From: an uncultured Candidatus Saccharibacteria bacterium
GTDB lineage: Bacteria > Patescibacteriota > Saccharimonadia > Saccharimonadales > UBA4665
NCBI GenBank assembly: GCA_903900685.1
Contig: CAIUOC010000008.1
Location: forward strand, 1-40,628
Direction of reading: 5' to 3'
DNA length: 40,628 nucleotides
Below are positions 10,341-19,773 of this stretch, piece after piece; the stretch's first letter is position 1; the number at the start of each line of letters is the position of its first letter. The notes under the pieces were generated by a model that saw only the letters and a list, made by a program, of their open reading frames with translations, ran no database searches and had not been told where the DNA came from. The position numbers were made by a program, and so were the translations under genes.

Positions 10341-11360
10341 CTATTCACCTTTTTGACCAAATTGAGCAATATTATCATTCTGTCCATTTATGTCAGGCGA
10401 AAATCTAGTAACTCCATCTTTGCCAGTTACGAAATATAAGTAGTTAGTTGGACTAGGATTAGCTAAAGCTTTTAATACTTTTTCGTCAACATTGCATATT
10501 GGTGATGGCGGTAATCCGGTCTGGTTGTAAGTATTATAGGCTGGGTTATTTATTGCTTGAGAATAAAGAGCTGTTATATTACTCTGCAGTGGGATACCCT
10601 GCTTTATGCGACTTAGAAATACCTGAGCGACTTCTTGCTGATTTGGATAGTCTGGAACTTCCTTTTGCATGATTGATGCCATAGTTATTGCCTGATAAAC
10701 ACTTAATCCTTCACTTGCATAGGCTGACTGTAATGATGGTGTAATCTTTTTGCTCATTTCGTCTAAGGCTTCTTGGATTATTTGAGTTGGGGTAGTAGAA
10801 CTATCTTTTGCATAAGAGTCAGGATATATTAATCCATCAAGCCCATAACCCGCTGGCTTGAACGATAAAACTGTGGAACCGACATAGTTTGAAGCCTGTA
10901 ATGCACTACTGACTGAAGATGGTGAAAATCCACTATTAATTAAAGTAGTTTGGATTTGAGCAATTGATTGGCCAGGTAAAATAGTAACTAATTTTGATGA
11001 GATTCTTCCATTTGTAAGTATTGATACTATCTTCTTGACACCCTGGCTTGGAGATAAAGAATAGGTGCCTGCTTCTAAGGATGATCTCAAATTGTTAGCA
11101 TCTATATACTCCTGAAAAGATAGTGTACTCTTAATTAAGCCTTTATTTTTCAGTAATTTAGCAATTTGAGTTACTGAATAGCCATTTGGAATAATTATTA
11201 CTACTGATTGTGAGGAACTACTAACGGGTTGAAGTCCTTGGTCGTACTGATATCTAACTAAAGCTACTACAATAATAGCGAGAATTACAAATACAATTCC
11301 AAGGTAGATAAAAATACTACCTCTTTGGTGATGCTTACTATTATATGTCTTAAATTTCAT
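10341..11360 (-). CDS. mltG: Endolytic transglycosylase MltG (YceG-like)
   Basis: TM anchor, YPDSY, ITMASIMQKEV, GLPPSPICN and YFVTGKDG motifs. Confidence 0.92.
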   Translation of the reverse strand: MKFKTYNSKHHQRGSIFIYLGIVFVILAIIVVALVRYQYDQGLQPVSSSSQSVVIIIPNGYSVTQIAKLLKNKGLIKSTLSFQEYIDANNLRSSLEAGTYSLSPSQGVKKIVSILTNGRISSKLVTILPGQSIAQIQTTLINSGFSPSSVSSALQASNYVGSTVLSFKPAGYGLDGLIYPDSYAKDSSTTPTQIIQEALDEMSKKITPSLQSAYASEGLSVYQAITMASIMQKEVPDYPNQQEVAQVFLSRIKQGIPLQSNITALYSQAINNPAYNTYNQTGLPPSPICNVDEKVLKALANPSPTNYLYFVTGKDGVTRFSPDINGQNDNIAQFGQKGE

Positions 11361-11760
11361 TTAAATAATCTTCCAAAATATATGTTGCTGCCAGTGAGTC
11401 GATGTCAGATTTCTGATAAGTTTTTCCACGAGCTTCTAACTCAGCTTTGGCTTTTAATGATGTGCCTGCTTCATCGATTAAATATACATCAATATTAATC
11501 TTTTTCTTAATCTCATCATAAAATTTCCTGGTTTTTCTAGACTGTTCAGTTTCTTGCCCATCCATACCTCTAGGTAGGCCGAGTACTAATACGTTGATTT
11601 GTTCATCTTTAATTATCTGATTTATAGTATCCATTATGCCATCATCTACATTAATCGTTAGAAATGGCTGAGGAAGTCTAGATATACTATTAGCTTTGGC
11701 TATCCCAATTCTTTTATCTCCTACGTCAAGAGCAAGGTAAGTTTTAAATGTACTGTCCAT
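11350..11760 (-). CDS. ruvX: Holliday junction resolvase-like/pre-16S rRNA nuclease (YqgF)
   Basis: YLALDVGDKRIGIAKA, GLPRGMDG, DEAGTSLKA motifs. Confidence 0.92.
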   Translation of the reverse strand: MDSTFKTYLALDVGDKRIGIAKANSISRLPQPFLTINVDDGIMDTINQIIKDEQINVLVLGLPRGMDGQETEQSRKTRKFYDEIKKKINIDVYLIDEAGTSLKAKAELEARGKTYQKSDIDSLAATYILEDYLNEI

Positions 11761-11766
11761 CTTAAT

Positions 11767-13503
11767 TTATGATTTATTAATATTGATTACTATTTTATTC
11801 TGATCTTTTGGAACTGCATTTACCCAAAATGGGAAGAATTTAATACTTACATTATCGACACCAGGATAGGCATTTATTATTGACTTAACATCTGCACTCT
11901 TCTTGCCAGCAATCTGATCCTTTAGATTTTGTTTATCCAAATTGGCTCCAATATACGCTTTGTCTTGCATTGTAATCTGAGCAGTTGTTGCTCCGGCTTG
12001 AAGAGAAGAATATTGTGCATTTTTTACACCATTATCTATTATTGACTGCTGAACAGTATTAATTTGGGAATTTATATTGTTATTAACTAGCGTATTTAAA
12101 TATGATTGCTGAACTCCAAGCATCGTATAGGTTATAGCTTCTGTTACAGTCACATTATTGCCTACAGAACCAAGCGTTGGTGAGGCTGTAGTGGTTGTGG
12201 CTCCTGTTGAAAAAGTACCAACAATTGGTACCAAGCCTGCCTGAATTAATTGATTCTTTAAAGTTTGTTTTATAGAACTTGTATCTTGAGCAGTAATTTT
12301 TTGAGTCGCACTATTTATATCTGTCTGAGAAACAGCATTAACCATGTTATCTTTTCCATTTTTAAAATCAGAGGAGCTTGTGCCTGATACCTGAGAATAA
12401 GAACCGGTTGCAGAGAAATTTGATCCAGAAGGTAAATTACCGTTACTTCCTCCATTTTGAGCAATAATTGATGTTGATCCATTAGCGGCGAAAGAAACAC
12501 ATCCATCTTTAAATGTACCCGTATTAGAGAAAGTAGTACTATTTTGAGTTAGAAAAGTAATTCCATTTGCTGTAAAGCCAACGTTAGGAGAGACTGGTGG
12601 GGGTCCATTTTTTGGTGGTGTTTGAATACAATAAACAGATACTAGAGTTATAGTTCCTGAAGCCTTTTCGCCATTATTAACTTGTCCGGTGGTTGGTACT
12701 GAGGCGGTACTATTCTTAGAGCTTGTTTGAGCAACTGCCGGCACAATAGCTGAAGATGTATTGAGGCTCTTAGCGGCAGTATCAAGGTTAAGAGTTAAAT
12801 TAGCAGTAACTGGTTCAGTTTTGGTACTGATATTGATTGTTGCCTTATTGAATAGGCTTCCAAATATTAAGAATAGAACTATTAAAGCAATTATTACTAT
12901 TCCACCAATAACTAGTATCTTTCTGAATTTAGTAAAATTTGGAACTTTTAGATTTTTATCTTTTTTATTGTTTTTTTTGTTGCCTTTGCTTTTGGATTCT
13001 TCAAGCCCCTTACCGGTTGCCTCATTTTGAAGCTCATCACCAATATCTATAGTGTCGTCAAAATCTTCTGATCTATGAATCTTTTCGGCTGAAAGACCAC
13101 TAGCTGCTGCAAGTTCTCCAACCGATTTTTCCATATTTTCCTGACTATTATCATCCTGAACTTCTTCAGAATTGATATTTTCGTCAGAATTATAATCAGC
13201 TCCTGAATCAGGATGATCTGGAATTTCAGGCTTCGATTGTAAGGTTTTTGCAACATGGAGACCAACTACACCGGCTATTGGAAGGACACTTGTCTCAGAA
13301 GTAATAAGTACTATATTTTTACCTTCTTTTTCGGCAGATCGTTTTAGAAGTTTTAGATTTACAATACTCTGAAATACGCTAGCTCTTTTAGGCAAAACTA
13401 ATGCTATGACCTTATGATCGCTTTCTTTAACTTTATCTATTATGCCAGTTATTTCTTCATCGACATCTATGTATATAGTGTCTTTCGCTTTTTCAGTACT
13501 CAT
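11767..13503 (-). CDS. Conserved membrane-anchored protein: cytoplasmic N-domain, acidic linker, single TM, large secreted domain
   Basis: TM at KILVIGGIVIIALIVLFLIFGSLF; Ser/Thr/Asn-rich exported part with a Cys pair; overlaps the 3' end of the ftsA-like gene. Confidence 0.7.
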   Translation of the reverse strand: MSTEKAKDTIYIDVDEEITGIIDKVKESDHKVIALVLPKRASVFQSIVNLKLLKRSAEKEGKNIVLITSETSVLPIAGVVGLHVAKTLQSKPEIPDHPDSGADYNSDENINSEEVQDDNSQENMEKSVGELAAASGLSAEKIHRSEDFDDTIDIGDELQNEATGKGLEESKSKGNKKNNKKDKNLKVPNFTKFRKILVIGGIVIIALIVLFLIFGSLFNKATINISTKTEPVTANLTLNLDTAAKSLNTSSAIVPAVAQTSSKNSTASVPTTGQVNNGEKASGTITLVSVYCIQTPPKNGPPPVSPNVGFTANGITFLTQNSTTFSNTGTFKDGCVSFAANGSTSIIAQNGGSNGNLPSGSNFSATGSYSQVSGTSSSDFKNGKDNMVNAVSQTDINSATQKITAQDTSSIKQTLKNQLIQAGLVPIVGTFSTGATTTTASPTLGSVGNNVTVTEAITYTMLGVQQSYLNTLVNNNINSQINTVQQSIIDNGVKNAQYSSLQAGATTAQITMQDKAYIGANLDKQNLKDQIAGKKSADVKSIINAYPGVDNVSIKFFPFWVNAVPKDQNKIVININKS

Positions 13504-14783
13504 GTTCTTAGAATCCTATCTAATCTTTCTCTTATTGAATTAGTTTCAGTATTATTAACTTGCTGTAATGTATCGAGTCCAACTCTTAGTAAACCCATAG
13601 CAGTTATATAAGTATGGTCGTTCACTTGACCTGTTTTGTCAACAATACCAACAACCTGCGAAGGTTTAATATACTGAACAGTTGGTTGTTTTGTAAATGG
13701 TAATTGTCGATACCATTTAGTGTTTTGAAGTTCATCCATGACTAGATCGAGTGAAGAACCGCCACCACAAAGCAGTATTCGATTAGGTAAATGATCTAGT
13801 TTTGGAAATTCACTCAAAGCTAGTTCTACTCCACCAATCCATACATCTAGTGTTTTATTTAGAGCGGCTTCAACGGCTGGAATTTTTTGGGAAGGTGTGT
13901 GGTTATTAACAAGACCTAGTTTCAATTTTTCAGCTTCTTCAAAATCTACGCCAAGTTCTTTTTCGATAGATTTAGTATAGGCTCTACCTCCAATACCGAA
14001 CATCTTGGTTCCTTGAACTCCACCATCATTTACAACAGCTATATCTGTTGTTCCACCGCCAATATCCATTAATATTGCACTCATGCTAGCATTCGGATCA
14101 TCTCCGATTACAGATCTTGAAACGGCAAATGGCTCTGCTGCTACAGCCAAAAGATCTAGATCTAATTGTTGCGCTGTTCTCTCAAGAGCACCAATGTGAA
14201 TCATTGGTGCGAATGCCGCAAAAAGCTGAATAACTACATCGCTACCCTGAAAACCAACTGGATTAGTTACTGGGTAGCCGTCTATATCAATACTTACAAG
14301 TGCGCTGTTGACTAGTCTTACTTCTATATCTTTACCGCCTAATTCCCAGCTTAATTGTTGACGTGCTTTTTCCTGTGCTTTGTTTTGAACTAATCTGATT
14401 ATTCGTTCAATCTCCTCAAGGTCTATTGGTTTTTTTGAGTCCTTACGCCTGACTCTTACTGTGATAGTTGTTCCTTTAACAAGCTCTCCGGCAATTCCAA
14501 TAACTGCACTGCGAACACTAAGACCAGCTTGATTTTCGGCTTCAGCAAGAGCCTTATCACAATTCTCAACAACACTTGTAATGTCTGAAATAGCTCCAGC
14601 TTGCATATCGCTTAGAGATTGATGGGCTCTACCTACACCTATTATTTCAGTCTGATCATCTCCTACTTTGCCGATTAATACCTTAACAAATTCTGTTCCA
14701 ATATCTAAGGCAACAACGTACTGACCATTGTCCTTGGCCTTCTTATTTTTTTTGTTTTTGATATTTTTTATTTTACTTAGCAT
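13500..14783 (-). CDS. FtsA/PilM-like actin-fold ATPase
   Basis: ALDIGTEFVKVLIG, ILMDIGGGTTDIAVV and LCGGGSSL phosphate/adenosine motifs of the FtsA/PilM/MreB superfamily. Confidence 0.85.
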   Translation of the reverse strand: MLSKIKNIKNKKNKKAKDNGQYVVALDIGTEFVKVLIGKVGDDQTEIIGVGRAHQSLSDMQAGAISDITSVVENCDKALAEAENQAGLSVRSAVIGIAGELVKGTTITVRVRRKDSKKPIDLEEIERIIRLVQNKAQEKARQQLSWELGGKDIEVRLVNSALVSIDIDGYPVTNPVGFQGSDVVIQLFAAFAPMIHIGALERTAQQLDLDLLAVAAEPFAVSRSVIGDDPNASMSAILMDIGGGTTDIAVVNDGGVQGTKMFGIGGRAYTKSIEKELGVDFEEAEKLKLGLVNNHTPSQKIPAVEAALNKTLDVWIGGVELALSEFPKLDHLPNRILLCGGGSSLDLVMDELQNTKWYRQLPFTKQPTVQYIKPSQVVGIVDKTGQVNDHTYITAMGLLRVGLDTLQQVNNTETNSIRERLDRILRT

Positions 14784-14822
14784 AACTATTAATAATTATA
14801 CCACTTTTTAATAAAGTGCTAC

Positions 14823-16709
14823 TTAAGATAATACAGCTTTTATTCTTCTTATACCAGATGATGAAGATTCCTCTTTAATAATTTTAAATTTTTTACCAGC
14901 CTCAGCTAATTGACCCGTATGTTCTACGTGTGGACCACCACAAATTTCTAGGCTAAATGGTAATTCTGAATCTTTAGCTTGCATCCTGTAAATTTTAACT
15001 ATTTCGCCATATCTATCCCCAAAAGCTCCAAGCACATGTAGGTCTTCGAGGGCCTCTTTTGTTGGATGTTCCTCGAATGTGACAACTAGATCTTTTTCAA
15101 TTTGACCATTAACAATATCCTCTACTTGTTTAATTTGCTCAGCTGTCATTTTTTCAGGATGTGAGAAATCAAATCGCAATCTTTCTTCTGTAATATTACT
15201 GCCGTGTTGTATTACATGCTTACCAAGAACATCTCTAAGCGCCTGATACATAAGATGTGTTGCTGTGTGGTATTTCTTGTGCTGCAGAGTATGACCTCCA
15301 AGGCCTCCTTTAAATGTGCCTTTTGATGCAGTCTGACTACGATTTCTCTGCTCAGCCATCTGGTTATTAAAGTCAGCTTTCCAGTCATTATTAATGGGAT
15401 AATTCTGAGTCTGAGCTTCTTCTAGGCTAAGTTCCATCGGGAAGCCATATGTATCATAAAGTGTAAATATATCCTTTCCCGTAATACTACCAATGTCAGA
15501 CATTTTCTTAAGCTCACGGACACCTTTTCTTAGTGTTTGCCTAAATACTTTTTCTTCCTTTAATAGCACTTCTAGAACTTTTTCTTTATTAGAATTAACT
15601 TCTGGAAAATCAGGAGCATAAAGATCACTAATTACCGGAACAATATCTTGTAAAAAATTCTGTTCAACTCCCAGAGCAAAAGCAAACCGGACAGCTCTAC
15701 GAATTAATCTCCGCATAACATAACCTTGCTCTTTATTGCTAGGTGCAATACCATCGACACTTAAAAAAACTGCGCCTCTTAAATGATCGGCAATTATCCT
15801 CATATCATTCGTGTATTGATCATATTTTTTGCCAGATATTTCTTCCAGTTTTGCAATAATTGGCCAGAGTAATGAAATTCTAAAAACGTCACTATTATCT
15901 AAACTTGCTGCTGCAATTCTTTCTAAGCCACCACCATAATCTACGTTTTGTTTAGGTAGTTTAGAGAATCCTGAATCTGTCTTCTGATATTCCATAAAAA
16001 CACTATTTCCAAGTTCAATATATCTACCACAATCACAATTAGGGTGGCAATGTTCGCCGTAGCTCTTGTTGTGCTGAACGCTTGGATATAGATAGAACAT
16101 TTCCGTGTCAGGACCACCGGGTTCTCCAACTGGCATATTCTCGGCTGATCCTGCTCTACACCACCAGTTTTTGTCTTTATAGTAAAATATTCTTCCTTCT
16201 TGCTCACCTACTTTGTAGCCATTCTCTTCACTGCCAATATCAACAGTTTTTGAAGACACGCCAAGATCGTCGAATATCTTTCGCCAAATTAACTCACTAT
16301 CATTATCTTTCTCTATACCTAGCGATTCGTCTCCACTATAAACTGTTACATAAATTCTATCTGGATCAAGCCCAACAACTTTAGTAATAAATTCAAAGAA
16401 CCAGTTTATTTGTTCTGACTTAAAATAATCTCCTAAACTCCAGTTGCCAAGCATTTCAAAAAAAGTTGTATGACGATTATCTCCAACTTCTTCTATATCC
16501 TGAGCTCTTAAGCATGTTTGCGAATCTACGAGTCTTGAGCCTTCAGGATGCTCTTCGCCTAAAAGATAGGGTAATAATGGTTGCATACCACTGCCGGTAA
16601 AAAGCGTAGATGGATCATTTTCAGGTACTAGTCTAGCTCGAGCAATTGGATGATGCCCTCTGTCCTTAAAAAAATTAATATAAGCTAGTCGTATTTCTTG
16701 TGCTGTCAT
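14823..16709 (-). CDS. alaS: Alanyl-tRNA synthetase lacking the C-terminal C-Ala region
   Basis: Class II motif region (ARLVPENDPSTLFTGSGMQPLLPYLLG), editing domain HTATH and CGGPH; ORF ends just after the editing domain (628 aa). Confidence 0.95.
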   Translation of the reverse strand: MTAQEIRLAYINFFKDRGHHPIARARLVPENDPSTLFTGSGMQPLLPYLLGEEHPEGSRLVDSQTCLRAQDIEEVGDNRHTTFFEMLGNWSLGDYFKSEQINWFFEFITKVVGLDPDRIYVTVYSGDESLGIEKDNDSELIWRKIFDDLGVSSKTVDIGSEENGYKVGEQEGRIFYYKDKNWWCRAGSAENMPVGEPGGPDTEMFYLYPSVQHNKSYGEHCHPNCDCGRYIELGNSVFMEYQKTDSGFSKLPKQNVDYGGGLERIAAASLDNSDVFRISLLWPIIAKLEEISGKKYDQYTNDMRIIADHLRGAVFLSVDGIAPSNKEQGYVMRRLIRRAVRFAFALGVEQNFLQDIVPVISDLYAPDFPEVNSNKEKVLEVLLKEEKVFRQTLRKGVRELKKMSDIGSITGKDIFTLYDTYGFPMELSLEEAQTQNYPINNDWKADFNNQMAEQRNRSQTASKGTFKGGLGGHTLQHKKYHTATHLMYQALRDVLGKHVIQHGSNITEERLRFDFSHPEKMTAEQIKQVEDIVNGQIEKDLVVTFEEHPTKEALEDLHVLGAFGDRYGEIVKIYRMQAKDSELPFSLEICGGPHVEHTGQLAEAGKKFKIIKEESSSSGIRRIKAVLS

Positions 16710-16731
16710 AATAATATGTCTTTTAATTGTA

Positions 16732-17778
16732 TCAGATTACTATGCCGCCACCGACAACTCTATCTTTTTCATAAATAACAGCTGATTGGCCAGGCGTGAC
16801 AGCTCTGACTTCATCCTCTAGATCTATTGTATAAACATCGCCCTGATGATTAATATTGGTAATATTAATTAGATCTGCTCGATATCGAGTCCTGATTTTA
16901 TATTTAGAGTCCTTGCTGGGCGGCTTATTGATCCAATGTATATTACTTAGTTTTAAAGAACTTTTCCAGAGGCTGATGTCGGTAATATCTGTAGTCACGA
17001 AAACTTGATTCCTGGTAATATTTTTACCTGTTACATAATAAGGTAGTCCTCCACCAACATTAAGCCCATGTCTTTGCCCGATAGTGTAATATAGAGCTCC
17101 TTCATGCTCACCTATATCTTCACCAGTTTGATTAATAATTCGACCCGGCTTAGAAATTCCAAGTTCACTTTCAAGGAATTCTTTTATACCGACTTGGCCA
17201 ACAAAACATATTCCTTGCGAATCTTTTTTATTTGCTGTACTAAGGCCAAGTTTTTCGGCAATTTTTCTAACTTCAGGTTTTTCAAGCTCTCCGACTGGCA
17301 TTAAGCTTTTTTCGAGAGCTGATTCTTCAACTCGGTACAAAAAATAACTCTGGTCTTTATTGCTATCTAGTCCGGTTAAGAGTTGTCCATCATTTATTCT
17401 GGCATAGTGGCCAGTTGCGATCAGTTCAGCACCGTCCGATAAGGCAGTATTTAGGAAAAGTTTGAATTTAATTTCTTGATTGCACATAATATCCGGATTT
17501 GGCGTTCTACCAGCTTGATATTCACTCACCATATAATCAACTACTTGCGACCTATATTCTTTTTCGAAATCATAGAGTTTAAATTTAATTCCAAGTTGAG
17601 CGGCTACTTTTTTTGCATCCATGTAGTCTTCTTCCCAACTACAATAATGACCCGGTAAATTTTTACTCCAGTTCTTCATGTAGACACCAGTTACATCAAA
17701 ACCCTGTTTTAATAAAAGTGCTGCACTCACAGAACTATCAACTCCACCACTCATTCCAACATAGATTTTTTTAGGCAT
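16732..17778 (-). CDS. mnmA: tRNA-specific 2-thiouridylase MnmA
   Basis: GMSGGVDSSVSAALL PP-loop, PDIMCNQEIKF, GICFVGQ. Confidence 0.97.
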   Translation of the reverse strand: MPKKIYVGMSGGVDSSVSAALLLKQGFDVTGVYMKNWSKNLPGHYCSWEEDYMDAKKVAAQLGIKFKLYDFEKEYRSQVVDYMVSEYQAGRTPNPDIMCNQEIKFKLFLNTALSDGAELIATGHYARINDGQLLTGLDSNKDQSYFLYRVEESALEKSLMPVGELEKPEVRKIAEKLGLSTANKKDSQGICFVGQVGIKEFLESELGISKPGRIINQTGEDIGEHEGALYYTIGQRHGLNVGGGLPYYVTGKNITRNQVFVTTDITDISLWKSSLKLSNIHWINKPPSKDSKYKIRTRYRADLINITNINHQGDVYTIDLEDEVRAVTPGQSAVIYEKDRVVGGGIVI

Positions 17779-18931
17779 TATTCATCTGCTCCTTAACTAA
17801 ATCTACAATAATACTTATTGTTTGATCTATATCTTCTAGAGTTGTTTCCCGGCCCATAGATATTCTAAGACTAGACCTAGCTTGATCGTCAGTAATTCCC
17901 ATAGCCTTCAATACATGAGAAGGCATATTATTGCTTGCACTACAGGCCGAACCGGCAGCAACATAAATTAATGCGTTATTTAATAATGCAATTAGCATTT
18001 CATTATCTACTCCTGGAAAACTAAGATGTATATTATTAGGTAATCTTTTATTCAAACTGCCATTTATTATTACATCTGGTAATTTAGCTGCTATATTCTT
18101 AAAAAAATGAGATTGTAGTTTAGAAAGCCTGTCTGTCTCTTCTTTTCTTATTAATTGCGTCTTGTCCAAAGCACAAGCAAGTCCTATAAAACCTGCTACA
18201 TTCTCGGTACCGCTTCTTAAATTGTTCTCTTGACCACCTCCAAGCATTAAAGGAGATAATTTGACCCTGGAACTTACAAATAAAATACCGGTTTGTTTTG
18301 GACCATAAATTTTTCCTCCATTTAAAGAAATTAAATCTACTCCGAGTTGAGAGTGATGAATATCTAAGTAATTGACCGACTGAGAAGCATCAGTATGCAG
18401 ATAAAGTGGAGTATGGTTATTCGCTAGTAATCTCTGGCTTCTTATTGCTTTTATTTTTTGAGCAATTTCTTTAATTGGCTGGATTGTACCAACTTCATTA
18501 TTAGCATGCATCACTGAAATAAGAACAGTATCTTTATCGATTAACTTCAATAAGCTTGGTAGATTAATCATACCTCTGCTATCAACCGGAGCAATTTTAT
18601 GAAGGTATTGTTTAGCCGGAAGTAATACTGAATCGTGTTCAATTGCTGAGACAATTAAATTTTTATCTGGGTTAGCTTGCATAACTCCAGATATTGCTAA
18701 GTTATTAGCTTCTGTTCCACCAGCAGTAAAAATAATTTCCGTTGGTTTTGCGCCAAGCCAAAAAGAAATCTTACCTCTCGAATCGTTCAGCTTATTTTTA
18801 ACATCAATTGCTGGATCATAATTTGCTGATGGGTTATAAAAGTTAGCTGAAAAAAATGGCATCATTGCACTAAGAACATTATTGTCCATTGGTGTGGCTG
18901 CGGCATAATCTAAATAAATAGGGTTTTTCAT
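17771..18931 (-). CDS. Cysteine desulfurase (IscS/NifS family)
   Basis: YLDYAAATPMD, TSGGTEANN-like FTAGGTEANNLA, HTDASQS, GSACSASN; overlaps mnmA start. Confidence 0.94.
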   Translation of the reverse strand: MKNPIYLDYAAATPMDNNVLSAMMPFFSANFYNPSANYDPAIDVKNKLNDSRGKISFWLGAKPTEIIFTAGGTEANNLAISGVMQANPDKNLIVSAIEHDSVLLPAKQYLHKIAPVDSRGMINLPSLLKLIDKDTVLISVMHANNEVGTIQPIKEIAQKIKAIRSQRLLANNHTPLYLHTDASQSVNYLDIHHSQLGVDLISLNGGKIYGPKQTGILFVSSRVKLSPLMLGGGQENNLRSGTENVAGFIGLACALDKTQLIRKEETDRLSKLQSHFFKNIAAKLPDVIINGSLNKRLPNNIHLSFPGVDNEMLIALLNNALIYVAAGSACSASNNMPSHVLKAMGITDDQARSSLRISMGRETTLEDIDQTISIIVDLVKEQMNNA

Positions 18932-18994
18932 AGTAACTTTCTAGTAATATACTCTTGACTATACGTTCGTGTAAAAAATATTATTTATCTATAG

Positions 18995-19768
18995 TTATCT
19001 AAAATTAAATAGCGTATTGGCATTATTCGTTGTGGCTTTTGAAAATTCTTCTAAAGATTCATTTCTTAACATCGCTAAAAAGTCTGCTGTATTGATTACG
19101 TGTTTTAACTGGGCAATTGTACCCCTATAAGGAACAGGTGTCAAGAATGGTGAATCTGTTTCAAGAAGAATACTACTCAGCGGGGCCGATCTAACCACAT
19201 CAAGTTGAGTCTCATTTTTAGTGAATGTCATAATTCCATTTAATCCAATATAAAGACCTCTGTCGATAATTTTCCTTAGTTCCTTGGAATCTGCTGTAAA
19301 ACTATGAATAACGCCTCTTATACCTCTATATTCATCAAATATAGGCCAGAATTCATCAAATGCTTCTCTGACATGAAAAATAACTGGCAAGTTATGTTTT
19401 TTTGCTAGGTCGAGCTGAAACCGTAAAATGGTTTTCTGATTATCAGAGCTTGAATGATTATAATAGAAATCCAAACCACATTCACCAATTGCGACTAGTT
19501 TTTTTGATCCAATTAAGTCCGCAAATTCAGTTAGTTTATTAGGTTTATTGATGTAATCTTTTGCTTCATGTGGGTGAATACCAATTGATGAATAAATATT
19601 TTCATGCATTTTGGCAAATTCAACTGCTAATTTACTATCCTCTAAATCAGTACCAACGCAGATAGCCGATAAGACTCCAGCTTTTTTAGCGTCGTCAATT
19701 ACAGTTTCTGGATTTAGTCCATAATCTTTTGAATGAATATGACAATGGGTGTCAGTGAAACTATTCAT
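18995..19768 (-). CDS. tatD: TatD family metal-dependent hydrolase
   Basis: FTDTHCHIHS, GIHPHEA, GECGLDFYY, LLETDSPFLTP. Confidence 0.95.
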   Translation of the reverse strand: MNSFTDTHCHIHSKDYGLNPETVIDDAKKAGVLSAICVGTDLEDSKLAVEFAKMHENIYSSIGIHPHEAKDYINKPNKLTEFADLIGSKKLVAIGECGLDFYYNHSSSDNQKTILRFQLDLAKKHNLPVIFHVREAFDEFWPIFDEYRGIRGVIHSFTADSKELRKIIDRGLYIGLNGIMTFTKNETQLDVVRSAPLSSILLETDSPFLTPVPYRGTIAQLKHVINTADFLAMLRNESLEEFSKATTNNANTLFNFR

Positions 19769-19773
19769 AATTA

